DNA from: Streptomyces spinoverrucosus
Lineage (GTDB): Bacteria > Actinomycetota > Actinomycetes > Streptomycetales > Streptomycetaceae
NCBI RefSeq assembly: GCF_015712165.1
Contig: NZ_JADPZX010000001.1
Coordinates: 1,364,001 to 1,428,000 of the forward strand
Direction of reading: 5' to 3'
Length of the DNA stretch: 64,000 nt
This document shows positions 18,179 to 26,882 of the stretch, piece by piece (the stretch's first letter is position 1; every line of letters begins with the position of its first letter). The notes under the pieces are model-generated. The model saw only the letters and a list, made by a program, of their open reading frames with translations. It was not told where the DNA came from and did not search any database. The position numbers were made by a program, and so were the translations under genes.

Positions 18179-18601
18179 GTGAGCGACGTGTTTTCCGTGC
18201 CCGTGACCGTCCGCGGGTACGAGATCGATGTACAGGGCCACCTCAACCAGGCCGTCTACCTGAACTACGCCGAGCACGCCCGCTGGTCGCTGCTCCAGGC
18301 GGCCGGCATCCGCCAGGCCGACCTGGTGGGCAGGGGCGTCAGCCCGGTGACCCTGGAGACGACGATCCGCTACCGGCGGGAGCTGCTCGCGGGCGACGAG
18401 GTCGAGGTGACGTGCGGCTTCGAGTGGGGGCAGGGCAAGACGTTCCGGATCCTGCAGCGGATACGCAAGGCCGATGGCTCGGTCGCGGCCGAGATCGAAG
18501 CGGTCGGCGGGCTGATGGACCTGAAGGAGCGCAGACTGGTCGCGGACCCCCGGGAGCACTTCAAGCAACTGGCGGCGGATCCGGGCCTGTTCGGCCTCTG
18601 A
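18179..18601 (+). CDS. Hotdog-fold acyl-CoA thioesterase (4HBT family)
   Basis: A 140-aa YbgC/FadM-like thioesterase. It has the strand-helix YEIDVQGHLNQAVYLNYAEHARW with the Asp/His pair of the family active site. A second strand set, SPVTLETTIRYRRELLAGDEVEV, follows. It would hydrolyse an acyl-CoA. GTG start with AAGGGG seven bases upstream. Single gene; substrate not predictable. Confidence 0.9.
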   Translation: MSDVFSVPVTVRGYEIDVQGHLNQAVYLNYAEHARWSLLQAAGIRQADLVGRGVSPVTLETTIRYRRELLAGDEVEVTCGFEWGQGKTFRILQRIRKADGSVAAEIEAVGGLMDLKERRLVADPREHFKQLAADPGLFGL

Positions 18602-18621
18602 GACGGACGTAGCGGCGCTGT

Positions 18622-19023
18622 CTACGCGCCGACCAGTTCCGGATCGTGCTCCGAGTCGTACTCCGCTCGCGCCTGAGCGATGTACACCCGGTTGCGCTCG
18701 GCCCAGTCCGTCAGCCGTTGCAGGGTGTCGTTCAACTCATGAGCGACCGGGGTGAGTTCGTACTCCACCTTCGGCGGCACCGTCGGATGCACGGTCCGCA
18801 CGACGAGCCCGTCGCGCTCCAGATTGCGCAGGGTGAGGGTCAGCATGCGGCGGCTGATCCCCTCGATGCTGCGCTCCAACTCGGTGAAGCGGATCGGCCC
18901 GTGCGCGGCCGCGACCAGGATCTGGACCGCCCACTTGCCGGCCACCCTGTCAAGAACTTCACGGACCGGGCACGCGTGCGCGTTCACGACCTGGACGGTA
19001 ACACCGGTGTTCCCCTGGGACAT
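18622..19023 (-). CDS. HxlR-family repressor of the divergent MFS exporter
   Basis: A 133-aa winged-helix regulator. It has the HxlR cysteine motif HACPVREVLDRVAGKWAVQIL and recognition/wing region FTELERSIEGISRRMLTLTLRNLERDGLV, ending in DWAERNRVYI. It is divergent from a drug-type MFS gene, 92 bases start to start, the classic arrangement for a repressor that controls an efflux pump. No clear palindrome stood out in the gap. Confidence 0.92.
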   Translation of the reverse strand: MSQGNTGVTVQVVNAHACPVREVLDRVAGKWAVQILVAAAHGPIRFTELERSIEGISRRMLTLTLRNLERDGLVVRTVHPTVPPKVEYELTPVAHELNDTLQRLTDWAERNRVYIAQARAEYDSEHDPELVGA

Positions 19024-19115
19024 CGAAGTGCCTCCTTACGCCGACCTCCATGGTCACCCACGATGTTCCCCGTTACAAGTCGTGCACCTATGGAGATTGC
19101 GGAGGAGACGCGGCC

Positions 19116-20561
19116 ATGTCGTCCCTGACCGAGCCCGTGACTGAGACCGTGAAGCGGCCTCTGGAGCGAACGTACTCCCGTTGGGCGGCCCTTGTCGTGC
19201 TGTGTGCGGGGACGCTGATGACGATCCTGGACGGCAACATCGTCACCGTGGCGATGCCCGCCATCCAGAGCGACCTCGGCTTCAGCGGCCCGGGGCTGGC
19301 CTGGGTGGTCAACGCCTATCTCATCCCCTTCGGCGGGCTGCTCCTGCTGGCCGGCCGGCTGGGCGATCTGGTGGGCCGCAAGCGGATGTTCACGGCGGGG
19401 CTCGCGGTGTTCACCGTGGCGTCCGTGCTGTGCGGGGTGGCCACGAGCCAGGGCATGCTGATCGCGGCGCGCGCTCTGCAGGGCGTGGGCGGGGCGATGA
19501 CCTCGGCCGTGGTGCTCGGCATGCTGGTCGCGCTCTTTCCCGAGCCGCGTGAACAGGCCCGCGCCATCGCGGTGTTCAGCGCGGTCGGCGCGGCGGGCGG
19601 GGCGCTCGGCACGTTCCTCGGCGGGGCGCTGACGCAGGCCCTGGGCTGGCACTGGATCTTCCTGATCAACCTGCCCATCGGTGTCGTCGCCTGGCTGGCG
19701 GCCGTGCGCGTCCTCGCTCCGGAGCGGGGCGCCGGGCTCGGCAAGGGCGCGGACTATCCGGGGGCGGCCCTGGTCACCGGCGCCCTGATGCTCCTGGTCT
19801 ACGTGATCATCGGTGCCGGCGACCTCGGTCCGACCGCCACGCTGCTGCTGGCCGGGCTCACCGCCGCCCTGTTCACGGCGTTCCTCGTCCGCCAGGCCCG
19901 CACCGAACGCCCGCTGCTGCGGCTGCGCCTGTTCCGCTCCCGGCTCCTGACCGGCGCGAACGCCGTGCAGGTCCTGATGATCGCGACGATGTACGGCTTC
20001 CAGTTCATCGGCGCGCTCTACCTCCAACGCGTCCTCGGCTACGACGAGTTGACCACCGGCACGGCCTTCCTCCCGGCGCCGATCGCGATCGGAGTGCTGA
20101 TGCTGGGGCTGTCGGCCCGCACGATCGGCAGGTTCGGCGCGTACCGGGTCCTGCTGGCCGGGCTCGTGCTGATCACCGTCGGCATGGCCCTGCTCAGCCG
20201 GGCTCCCGTGGGCGGCTCGTACCTCACCGACGTACTCCCGCCGCTGCTGCTGCTCGCCGCCGGTTTCGCCGCCGCGATGCCCGCGCTGACCGGGCTCGCC
20301 ATGTCGGGGGCGCACGAGGAGGACGGGGGCCTGGCGTCCGGGCTGTTCAACACCACGCAGGTGGTGGGCGGTTCGCTGGGTCTGGCGGTGCTGTCCACCC
20401 TCGCGGCGAGCCACACCGACGGGCTGCTCACCGCAGGGACGGAGCCGGTGGCGGCCACGGCGGAGGGCTACCAGCTGGCGTTCCGGGTGGCGACGGTGAT
20501 CGCGGTGGGGGCGCTGGGGCTGGCGGCGGCCGTACTGAGGACACGCACCGAGCGCCCCTGA
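19116..20561 (+). CDS. MFS drug exporter, DHA2 (14-TM, EmrB/QacA) family
   Basis: A 481-aa multi-spanning permease. Motif C-like and loop motifs of the DHA2 family are visible: LDGNIVTVAMPAI in helix 1, GRLGDLVGRKRM (motif A), ARALQGVGGAM (motif B) and PIGVV (motif C/D2 region). The ATG after GGAGGAG is preferred over an in-frame start 66 bases upstream. Control by the divergent HxlR gene is likely. Substrate unknown. Confidence 0.92.
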   Translation: MSSLTEPVTETVKRPLERTYSRWAALVVLCAGTLMTILDGNIVTVAMPAIQSDLGFSGPGLAWVVNAYLIPFGGLLLLAGRLGDLVGRKRMFTAGLAVFTVASVLCGVATSQGMLIAARALQGVGGAMTSAVVLGMLVALFPEPREQARAIAVFSAVGAAGGALGTFLGGALTQALGWHWIFLINLPIGVVAWLAAVRVLAPERGAGLGKGADYPGAALVTGALMLLVYVIIGAGDLGPTATLLLAGLTAALFTAFLVRQARTERPLLRLRLFRSRLLTGANAVQVLMIATMYGFQFIGALYLQRVLGYDELTTGTAFLPAPIAIGVLMLGLSARTIGRFGAYRVLLAGLVLITVGMALLSRAPVGGSYLTDVLPPLLLLAAGFAAAMPALTGLAMSGAHEEDGGLASGLFNTTQVVGGSLGLAVLSTLAASHTDGLLTAGTEPVAATAEGYQLAFRVATVIAVGALGLAAAVLRTRTERP

Positions 20562-20603
20562 ATTCGGATGGGGCCATGACCCCGGGCTGCGAAGCTCGGC
20601 GTC

Positions 20604-20951
20604 ATGGCCCCACGACGTATCAAACCCAGCCTCTACATCTCCGTGGACATCGAGGCCGACGGCCCGATCCCGGGGCCGTACTCCATGCTCAGCCTCGGTG
20701 CCGCGGTCGCCGGCCGGCAGGACGCCGACGGTCTCACGGCCGCCGATCCGGAGGAGCGGACGTTCTACCGCGAACTCCGGCCGATCAGCGAGGAGTTCGT
20801 CCCGGAGGCGCTGGCCGTGAGTGGGCTGGACCGCGAACGGCTGGAGCGTGAGGGAGCCGAGCCCGCCGCAGCCCCTTCGGGCACTCGGGGTGCCTGGACA
20901 TGAAGACGCTGTACGCCACGAAGGCGGGCCTTCCGCCGCGATCCGCCAACC
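20604..20951 (+). pseudogene. Deleted 3'-5' exonuclease (DnaQ-like) gene
   Basis: The first about 90 codons read as a DEDD exonuclease N-terminus: YISVDIEADGPIPGPYSMLS with the catalytic D-x-E, FYRELRPI and PEALAVSGLDRERLEREG. The frame then ends in PSGTRGAWT-stop. Bases from 20876 in another frame resume the family at FGHSGCLDMKTLYATKAG, a segment that in intact relatives lies some 40-50 residues further on. An internal deletion with frameshift has therefore occurred. The C-terminus, including the last catalytic HxAxxD, is also missing because the permease gene follows at once. Confidence 0.75.
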
Positions 20952-22355
20952 TCATGGCGTGGTCACCGGCTCCATCGGCGCCGTGACCTCGTCGGCCTCA
21001 CGGGCCCGCTTGCCGAGGTGGTTGAAGACCAGGTTCAGCAGCACCGCCGCGACGCAGCCCGTCGAGATGCCGGAGTCGAGGACGATCCTCGCGGTCTCCG
21101 GGAAGGCGTGGTAGAACTCCGGCGCGGTGATCGGGATGATGCCGACGGCGAGGGAGACGGCGACGATCAGGACGTTGTTGTCCTTGTCGAGGCCGGCCCG
21201 GACCAGGGTCTGAATGCCGCTCGCGGCGACCGAGCCGAACAGGACCACGCCCGCGCCGCCGAGCACCGGGCGCGGTACGACCGCGATGAGCGAGGCCGCG
21301 ACCGGGCACAGGCCCATCAGGACCAGGAAGGCGCCGCCGGCCGCGACCACGAAGCGGCTGCGGATCCGCGTCATCGCCACGAGGCCGATGTTCTGGGCGA
21401 AGGCGCTGCACATGAAGCCGTTGAAGAGGGGGCTGATGGCGGAGCCGAGGGTGTCGGCGCGCAGGCCTGCGGCGATGGTCTTCTCGTCGGCGGGGCGTTC
21501 GACGATCTCGCCCAGCGCCAGCATGTCCGCCGTCGACTCGGTCATCGACACCACCATGACCACGCACAGCGAGATGATCGCGGCGAGTTGGAACTGCGGG
21601 GCGCCGAAGTGGAAGGGCGTCGGGAAGCCGACGATGTCCGCGTCCGTGACCGGGCTGAAGTCCGTGACGCCGAGCGGTATCGCCACCAGCGTGCCCGCGA
21701 CCAGGCCGAGGAGTACGGCGATCTGCTTGACGAAGCCCCGGGTGAAGCGGCGCAGGAGGAGGACCAGCAGCAGCGTCACGGCGGCCAGGCCCAGGTTGGT
21801 GCCCGAGCCGTAGTCGTCCGCCGAGGGGCTCGCGCCCTGCGCCCAGCCGAAGGCCACCGGCAGCAGCGAGATGCCGATGAGGGTGATCACCGTGCCGGTG
21901 ACGACCGGCGGGAAGAAGCGGACCGCCTTGCTGAAGAAGGGCGCGGCCAGGAAGCCGAGGAGTCCGGCCACGATGACCGCCCCGAAGATGATCGGCAGCG
22001 CGTCGGACTTGTCGTCGGTGGAGGCGACGATCGCGGTCATGGGGGCGACACCGGCGAAGGTGACACCGTTGACGAACGGCAGCCGGGCGCCGATCTTCCA
22101 GATGCCGAGCGTCTGGAGGAAGGTCGCGAGTCCCGCGGTGAACAGGCAGGCGCCGGTGAGGAAGGTCAGTTCGGTGCCGGTCAGGCCGATGGCCGCGCCG
22201 ACGATCAGGGGTGGGGCGACGACTCCCGCGTACATGGCGGCCACGTGTTGCAGGCCCGTGGTCGCCATCTTGAGGGCGGGGAGTTTCTCGTCGACGGGAT
22301 GTACGGCTCGCTGCTCGGGGACGGTGGGCGGTACGGCATCGGGCTGAGCGGCCAC
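20952..22355 (-). CDS. Nucleobase:cation symporter-2 (xanthine/urate permease)
   Basis: A 467-aa NCS2/NAT permease with about 14 hydrophobic segments. The family signature is MTESTADMLALGEIVERP (QxExxGD-like region), followed by PLFNGFMCSAFAQNIGLVAMTR and VGIIPIT. It would import xanthine or urate by proton symport. GTG is chosen because a strong GGAGGAG lies just upstream; an in-frame GTG 24 bases earlier has no such site. It sits next to a purine deaminase and uricase operon on the same strand, which supports a purine substrate. Confidence 0.93.
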   Translation of the reverse strand: MAAQPDAVPPTVPEQRAVHPVDEKLPALKMATTGLQHVAAMYAGVVAPPLIVGAAIGLTGTELTFLTGACLFTAGLATFLQTLGIWKIGARLPFVNGVTFAGVAPMTAIVASTDDKSDALPIIFGAVIVAGLLGFLAAPFFSKAVRFFPPVVTGTVITLIGISLLPVAFGWAQGASPSADDYGSGTNLGLAAVTLLLVLLLRRFTRGFVKQIAVLLGLVAGTLVAIPLGVTDFSPVTDADIVGFPTPFHFGAPQFQLAAIISLCVVMVVSMTESTADMLALGEIVERPADEKTIAAGLRADTLGSAISPLFNGFMCSAFAQNIGLVAMTRIRSRFVVAAGGAFLVLMGLCPVAASLIAVVPRPVLGGAGVVLFGSVAASGIQTLVRAGLDKDNNVLIVAVSLAVGIIPITAPEFYHAFPETARIVLDSGISTGCVAAVLLNLVFNHLGKRAREADEVTAPMEPVTTP

Positions 22356-22539
22356 GGCGGCTCCTCCGGTCGGGTACACGGCCGCGCGGAAAGGCTGCCG
22401 TGGGTGTCAGGGAGGTGGTGCAGGTGGTCGTGCGGGACCGGGACGGCCGTTCGACGGGGAACGGTGACCGTTCCGGGGCGCACGCGTCCACGCGCGCCCC
22501 GGACACGGCCGCCATGGACCCCGCTCGGGTCCACGGCTG

Positions 22540-22567
22540 CCGGCCGGGAGCCGTCCCTCCCGGCCGG
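22540..22567 (-). terminator. Terminator after the purine deaminase gene
   Basis: Perfect 11-bp inverted repeat CCGGCCGGGAG / CTCCCGGCCGG with a 6-base loop, beginning 15 bases past the stop of the minus-strand deaminase gene. A second GC hairpin lies further along (around 22475-22503). The rest of this 226-base gap holds no gene. Confidence 0.7.
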
Positions 22568-22581
22568 GGTCTTCACCCGGT

Positions 22582-23961
22582 TCAGCCCTGGGCGGCGATC
22601 CGCGCCAGCCGCTGCGCCTCGTCCCGCGTGGAGCGGGCGATCGCGTCCTCGTCGACGTGCAGCAGGCGGCCGTTCTCGACGACCGGCTCACCGTTGACGA
22701 GGGACAGCGTGACCGGGGCGGCGGCGCCGAAGACCAGCGCTGTCACCGGGTCGGCGATGGAGGCGTGGGCGAGGGTGTCCAGCTTCCACAGCACCAGGTC
22801 GGCCAGCTTGCCGGGCTCCAGGGAGCCGATCTGGTCGGCGCGGCCCAGCACCTGGGCGCCACCGTAGGTGCCGAGGCGCAGCGCCTGACGGGCGTTCAGG
22901 GCGGCCTCGCGGTGGGCGCCGAGGCGGTTGATGAGCAGGGCGTTGCGCAGCTCGGTGTGGAGTTCGCCGGACTCGTTCGACGCGGTGCCGTCGACGCCGA
23001 GGCCGACCGGGACGCCGGCGGCGAGCATGTCGGGGACGCGGGCGATACCGGCCGCCAGGCGGGCGTTGGAGGAGGGGCAGTGGGCGACACCGGTCTTCGT
23101 ACGGGCGAAGGCGGCGATGTCGGAGTCGTTCATGTGGACGCAGTGCGCCATCCACACGTCCTCGCCGAGCCAGCCGGTGGACTCGAAGTAGTCGGTCGGG
23201 CCCATGCCGAACAGCTCGTGGCAGAACTTCTCCTCCTCGACCGTCTCCGAGCCGTGCGTGTGCAGCCGCACGCCGAGCCGGCGCGCCAACACGGCGCCCT
23301 CACGCAGCAGTTCGGTGGACACGGAGAACGGGGAGCAGGGGGCGACGGCGACCTGGGTCATCGCGTCGAAGGAGGCGTCGTGATGCTGCTTGACGGTCTC
23401 CTCGGTCGCCGCGAGCGCGCCGTCGAGGGTCTCGACGGCGAAGTCCGGGGGCAGCCCGCCGTCCTTCTCGCTGCGGTCCATGGAGCCGCGGGCGAGGGTG
23501 AAGCGGACGCCCATGTCGCGGGCGGCGCCGATGATCGCGCCGGACAGGTCGCCGGAGCCCTGCGGGTAGACGTAGTGGTGGTCCATGGCGGTGGTGACAC
23601 CGCCGCGGGCCATCATCGCCAGCGAGCCCTGCGCGGCCGAGCGCACCATCTGCTCGTCGATGCGCGCCCAGGTCGGGTAGAGGGCGACGAGCCAGTTGAA
23701 GAGGTTGTGGTCGGTGGCCAGACCCCGGGTGATCCACTGGTAGAAGTGGTGATGGGTGTTGACCAGGCCGGGGGTCACGAGATGTCCGGTGGCGTCGACG
23801 CGGCGTACGACGTTCTCCAGGCCCTCGGGGGCCTTGCCCGCGCCGAGGGACTCGATGCGGTTGTCCACGATGACGATGTGGCCCGTGGCGTACTCGGTGT
23901 CGTTCGCGTCCACTGTCGCGATCGCACAGTTCTCGATGACGATGCGCTGGGCTGCTGCCAT
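22582..23961 (-). CDS. Amidohydrolase: guanine / 8-oxoguanine deaminase
   Basis: A 459-aa amidohydrolase-superfamily deaminase. The N-terminal composite domain is followed by the metal motif NTHHHFYQ (H70-72), then RLHTHGSE, AHCVHMNDSD and the metal aspartate in GLGVDGTASNES. The HHHFYQ form and NES segment match the 8-oxoguanine deaminase/guanine deaminase branch. It would convert guanine-type bases to xanthine or urate for the neighbouring uricase pathway. ATG with AAAGGA upstream; its own terminator follows. Confidence 0.88.
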   Translation of the reverse strand: MAAAQRIVIENCAIATVDANDTEYATGHIVIVDNRIESLGAGKAPEGLENVVRRVDATGHLVTPGLVNTHHHFYQWITRGLATDHNLFNWLVALYPTWARIDEQMVRSAAQGSLAMMARGGVTTAMDHHYVYPQGSGDLSGAIIGAARDMGVRFTLARGSMDRSEKDGGLPPDFAVETLDGALAATEETVKQHHDASFDAMTQVAVAPCSPFSVSTELLREGAVLARRLGVRLHTHGSETVEEEKFCHELFGMGPTDYFESTGWLGEDVWMAHCVHMNDSDIAAFARTKTGVAHCPSSNARLAAGIARVPDMLAAGVPVGLGVDGTASNESGELHTELRNALLINRLGAHREAALNARQALRLGTYGGAQVLGRADQIGSLEPGKLADLVLWKLDTLAHASIADPVTALVFGAAAPVTLSLVNGEPVVENGRLLHVDEDAIARSTRDEAQRLARIAAQG

Positions 23962-24019
23962 GATTCGTCCTTTGCGCTGAAGTGGAGAGGGCACGGCAGG
24001 ACCCTGGGTGATTTGAGTG

Positions 24020-24054
24020 CCGCGGCCGGATCGAAAAGCCCTCACCGGCCGCGG
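24020..24054 (-). terminator. Terminator after the uricase operon
   Basis: Perfect 10-bp inverted repeat CCGCGGCCGG / CCGGCCGCGG with a 15-base loop, 20 bases past the uricase stop on the minus strand. It separates the uricase operon from the downstream deaminase gene. Confidence 0.7.
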
Positions 24055-24073
24055 GTGCCGATATCTGGAGTTA

Positions 24074-24997
24074 CTACAGGTTGGTGAGATCCATGGGGAT
24101 CTTCGCCTCGCAGCCGTCCCGCAGGATGGTGGCCTCGATCAGGCCGTAGGGGCGGTCGGCGGCGAAGTAGACCTCGTTGTCGTTCTTCAGCCCGAACGGC
24201 TCCAGGTCCACCAGGAAGTGGTGCTTGTTCGGGAGCGAGAAGCGGACCTCGTCGATCTCGCTGCGGTTGTTGATGATGCGCGCGCCCATCTGGTACAGCG
24301 TCTGCTGCAGCGACAGCGAGTAGGTCTCGGCGAAGGCCTGGAGCATGTGCTTCTTGGTCTGCTCGTAGGACTTCTCCCAGTTGGGCATCTTCTGCTCGTC
24401 GTCGGTCCAGTTGAAGCGCCAGCGGCCGGAGACCTGGGTGGCCAGGATGCGGTCGTAGGCCTCCTTCAGGGTCGTGTACTTGTCCTTGACGTAACCCCAG
24501 AACTCGGAGTTGGTCGAGTTCATCACGACCAGGTCCTTCAGGCCCGAGATGACCTCCCACGACGAGCCGTCGTAGGTGATCTGGGTGACCCGGGTCTCCT
24601 GGCCCTTGCGGACGAAGGAGTGCTTGACCTCGTCCGCGCCGATGAACTTCGAGTTGGCGTCGGAGGTCGCGATCCGCTCCCAGGCGTACTCCTCGATGCG
24701 GATCCGGGCCGTCTTGATCGGCTCCTGCGAGGTGACGAAGTGACGCGCGAGGTGGATGCCGAACTGCTCGGCGGACTCGATGCCGTGCTCCTTGGCGAAC
24801 GCGTACACCGTGTTCTTGGTGGTGTCGGTCGGCAGCACGTTGGCGTTGGAACCGGAGTAGTGGACCTCGTCCATGTCGCCGCTCAGGGCCACCGACACGT
24901 TCAGGTCCTTGATGTGGTGGGTGGCGCCGTCCCGCGTGATCTTTACGACGCGGTTCTCTGCCTTGCCGTACTGGTTCTGGCCGAGAATCGTGGGCAT
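24074..24997 (-). CDS. Urate oxidase (uricase)
   Basis: A 307-aa cofactor-free uricase that oxidises urate to 5-hydroxyisourate and releases H2O2. It has the start GQNQYGKAENRVVK with the catalytic-type lysine, DTTKNTVYAFAKEHG with the partner threonine, FVRKGQETRV and the signature LVVMNSTNSEFWGYVKD. The Ser-Arg-Leu peroxisomal tail of eukaryotes is absent, as expected. It is third gene of an operon after OHCU decarboxylase and HIU hydrolase, five bases beyond the latter's stop. The peroxide produced fits the shared promoter element with the catalase gene. Confidence 0.97.
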   Translation of the reverse strand: MPTILGQNQYGKAENRVVKITRDGATHHIKDLNVSVALSGDMDEVHYSGSNANVLPTDTTKNTVYAFAKEHGIESAEQFGIHLARHFVTSQEPIKTARIRIEEYAWERIATSDANSKFIGADEVKHSFVRKGQETRVTQITYDGSSWEVISGLKDLVVMNSTNSEFWGYVKDKYTTLKEAYDRILATQVSGRWRFNWTDDEQKMPNWEKSYEQTKKHMLQAFAETYSLSLQQTLYQMGARIINNRSEIDEVRFSLPNKHHFLVDLEPFGLKNDNEVYFAADRPYGLIEATILRDGCEAKIPMDLTNL

Positions 24998-25002
24998 CTT
25001 AG

Positions 25003-25407
25003 CTAGCTCCCTCGGTAAACGGAGTAGCCGAACGGGTTGAGCAGCAGCGGTACGTGGTAGTGCTCGCCCGGCACGACGGCGAACGTGATCGCCACCTCCG
25101 GGAAGAACACACCAGGTCCGCTGTCCCGATTCGCGGGGGCGTCCTGCTGCGCATCGGCTTGCTTCTTCGCGAACTTTTCGAAGTACGGCTCCACCGCGAA
25201 GTCGAGCCGTACGTGGGTGGTGCCCTCCGGCAGCGCCGGGAGGTCCTTGCACCGGCCGTCCGCGTCGGTCGCGGACCCGCCGAGCGCCGTGAAGTCCGCG
25301 TCGCGCCCCGAGCGGGCGGAGAGGTGGACGGCGACGCCCTCGGCGGGGCGGCCGACGCTGGTGTCCAGGATGTGGGTGGACACGGAGGCGGTGGTGCTGG
25401 TGCTCAT
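25003..25407 (-). CDS. uraH: 5-hydroxyisourate hydrolase (transthyretin-like)
   Basis: A 134-aa enzyme that hydrolyses the uricase product to OHCU. It has the family N-terminal THILD (H12, D15), the central RLDFAVEPYF, HYHVPLLLNPFGYSVYRGS with the C-terminal YRGS tetrapeptide, and conserved histidines. The ATG overlaps the upstream OHCU decarboxylase stop by four bases. Confidence 0.96.
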   Translation of the reverse strand: MSTSTTASVSTHILDTSVGRPAEGVAVHLSARSGRDADFTALGGSATDADGRCKDLPALPEGTTHVRLDFAVEPYFEKFAKKQADAQQDAPANRDSGPGVFFPEVAITFAVVPGEHYHVPLLLNPFGYSVYRGS

Positions 25408-25919
25408 GTCTGATCTTCCTGTACGAGGTTGGCCAGGCGGATGCGGTTGATCCTGCCCAGCTCGGTGCGGACGATCTCCCGCTCCTGCTCCGGCGAGTTC
25501 CCGATCCGCTCCTTGACCGCGTCGCGCATCTGCTCGCCGGTGCGGCCGGTGGCGCAGATCAGGAAGACATGCCCGAACTTCTCCTGGTAGGCCAGGTTCA
25601 GTTCCAGCATCTCCGCCTTGAGCTCCTCGGAGGCGCCGGCCATGCCGCGCTGTTCCCGGGCCGAGGTCGGGTCGCCCGGCTTGGGGCGGCCGATCGGCGG
25701 GTGTCCGGCCATCGCCTCTTCGAGGTCCTCGGCGGTCAGCTCGGCCATCGCGGCGTCGCTGGCGGCGTAGAGGTCCTCGGGGGTGGCGTGGGGGCGGGCG
25801 GCGAGCAGCCGGTTCGCCCAGGCCGTGGAAGCGCACGCCTCGTGCAGCGCGGCGAAGGCCGCGTGCTCCCCCAGGGCGTTGAAGCGGGCCAGGCCCGGCG
25901 GCGTGGAAGTGGACGTCAC
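25404..25919 (-). CDS. uraD: 2-oxo-4-hydroxy-4-carboxy-5-ureidoimidazoline (OHCU) decarboxylase
   Basis: A 171-aa enzyme that completes conversion of urate to S-allantoin. It has the catalytic histidine in GHPPIG (H73), the preceding LTAEDLEEAM, and NLAYQEKFGHVFLICATGR with the substrate-binding region, then EIVRTELGRINRIRL. GTG start preceded by CGGAGG. It is first gene of the uricase operon, transcribed from the TTGACG promoter some 60 bases upstream. Confidence 0.96.
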   Translation of the reverse strand: MTSTSTPPGLARFNALGEHAAFAALHEACASTAWANRLLAARPHATPEDLYAASDAAMAELTAEDLEEAMAGHPPIGRPKPGDPTSAREQRGMAGASEELKAEMLELNLAYQEKFGHVFLICATGRTGEQMRDAVKERIGNSPEQEREIVRTELGRINRIRLANLVQEDQT

Positions 25920-25967
25920 GGGAGCCTCCGTGGCCGTAGACCGGCCGTCGTACTGAACGGGCTGCGG

Positions 25968-26010
25968 ATAGCTAACGCCCTCCGAAACACCACGTCAACA
26001 GTTTGTTGAA
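25968..26010 (-). promoter_or_regulatory. Promoter and palindrome of the uricase operon
   Basis: Read on the minus strand: TTCAACAAACTGTTGACGT (26010 to 25992) contains the -35 TTGACG and the palindrome CAACA-AAC-TGTTG. After an 18-base spacer comes TAGCTA, a plausible -10. The same 19 bases occur upstream of the catalase gene in the same orientation and with the same 18-base spacer. The palindrome overlaps the -35, which suggests a repressor site. Confidence 0.7.
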
Positions 26011-26080
26011 AATTCGGGGTAACAAAAACCGCCGCCCCGAACTGACGGGACGGCGGTCGCACACCGGGGGAAAGCCCTGG

Positions 26081-26443
26081 TCAGGCCTCTTTTTCGCGGT
26101 TGAGGTAGTTGTAGACGGTGAACCGGCTGACGCCGAGTGCGCTCGCCACGGTCTCCACGCCGTGCCGCACGGAGAAGGCGCCCCGCGCCTCCAGTATGCG
26201 CACCACCTCCTGCTTGGACTTGCGGTCCAGCTCGGACAGCGGCTTGCCCTGCTTGCGCTCCATGGCCGCGAGGATGTGATCGAGGGAGTCGGCGAGCTGC
26301 GGCAGCCGTACGGCGACCACGTCGGCGCCCTCCCAGGCCAGCACGACGTCGTCGGCGCTCGCCTCGTCCGGCGGGATCATCATGCCGCCCATGGCGTCGA
26401 CCAGCGGTTTCACGGCGGCGATGAAGGACTCGTTGCCGGTCAC
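26081..26443 (-). CDS. Small DauR/YheO-type helix-turn-helix regulator of purine genes
   Basis: A 120-aa protein. The C-terminal third is an HTH_22 domain: QEVVRILEARGAFSVRHGVETVASALGVSRFTVYNYLNRE. The N-terminal part is a short, probably degenerate sensor segment. It lies just upstream of the uricase promoter, in the same orientation as that operon, and is coupled by a four-base overlap to the small gene before it. It is the obvious candidate to bind the CAACA-N3-TGTTG palindrome (inference). Confidence 0.88.
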   Translation of the reverse strand: MTGNESFIAAVKPLVDAMGGMMIPPDEASADDVVLAWEGADVVAVRLPQLADSLDHILAAMERKQGKPLSELDRKSKQEVVRILEARGAFSVRHGVETVASALGVSRFTVYNYLNREKEA

Positions 26444-26691
26444 TTATCGCCCTCCCCGACCACGTTGACCTGGAGCGAGACCCGGGTGGCACCGGCCTGG
26501 AGCGTCCTGCGCAGCAGTGCGTCCACGGCGGTCAGCACCGCGTCGGCCGCACCCTCGGCGGTGTTGCCGAAGGGCCCGACGTCCACGGCGTCCAGATCGG
26601 CGGCCTCGATGACCTCGCGGGCCACCAGCGCGTGCGCGGGTGCCTCGTCGAGATCGAAGGGTTCCGTCGTGAATTCCACTTTCAGTCGCAC
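26440..26691 (-). CDS. Small ferredoxin-fold protein resembling MTH1187/YkoF thiamine-binding family
   Basis: An 83-aa protein. The core REVIEAADLDAVDVGPFGNTAEG and the ending GATRVSLQVNVVGE follow the MTH1187/YkoF (DUF77) pattern (IEA-GL-VGPMGT-IEG...GA-RV). Those proteins bind thiamine-like or other heterocyclic ligands. Being coupled to the HTH gene, it could serve as a purine-intermediate sensor for that regulator; this is inference. GTG start; the ribosome site is weak. Confidence 0.7.
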   Translation of the reverse strand: MRLKVEFTTEPFDLDEAPAHALVAREVIEAADLDAVDVGPFGNTAEGAADAVLTAVDALLRRTLQAGATRVSLQVNVVGEGDK

Positions 26692-26813
26692 TGTGCCCCC
26701 ATGGCGTGTTCGACCTGCATCCTCTCAGCCCTCCGGCCAGAGGGCAGCTGCAGGCTCATTGTGCGTGACGGAAGGTGCGGCAGAGGTTGGCGGTGCCGGA
26801 ATCCCGCACTTCC

Positions 26814-26850
26814 CGCGACGGACCGGCGGCCCCTCCCCGTAGAGCAGTCG
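26814..26850 (+). promoter_or_regulatory. 37-bp element shared with the mce operon, probable ECF promoter
   Basis: CGCGACGGAC, five variable bases, then GCCCCTCCCCGTAGAGCAG and CG. It matches 29114-29150 upstream of the mce operon without gaps and with only about six mismatches. The CGTA inside resembles an ECF -10 core and GGAC could be the -35. It lies about 30 bases before the transglycosylase GTG. Confidence 0.6.
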
Positions 26851-26882
26851 ACCGCAGTGACCGCACAGGGAGGGGCCGCACG

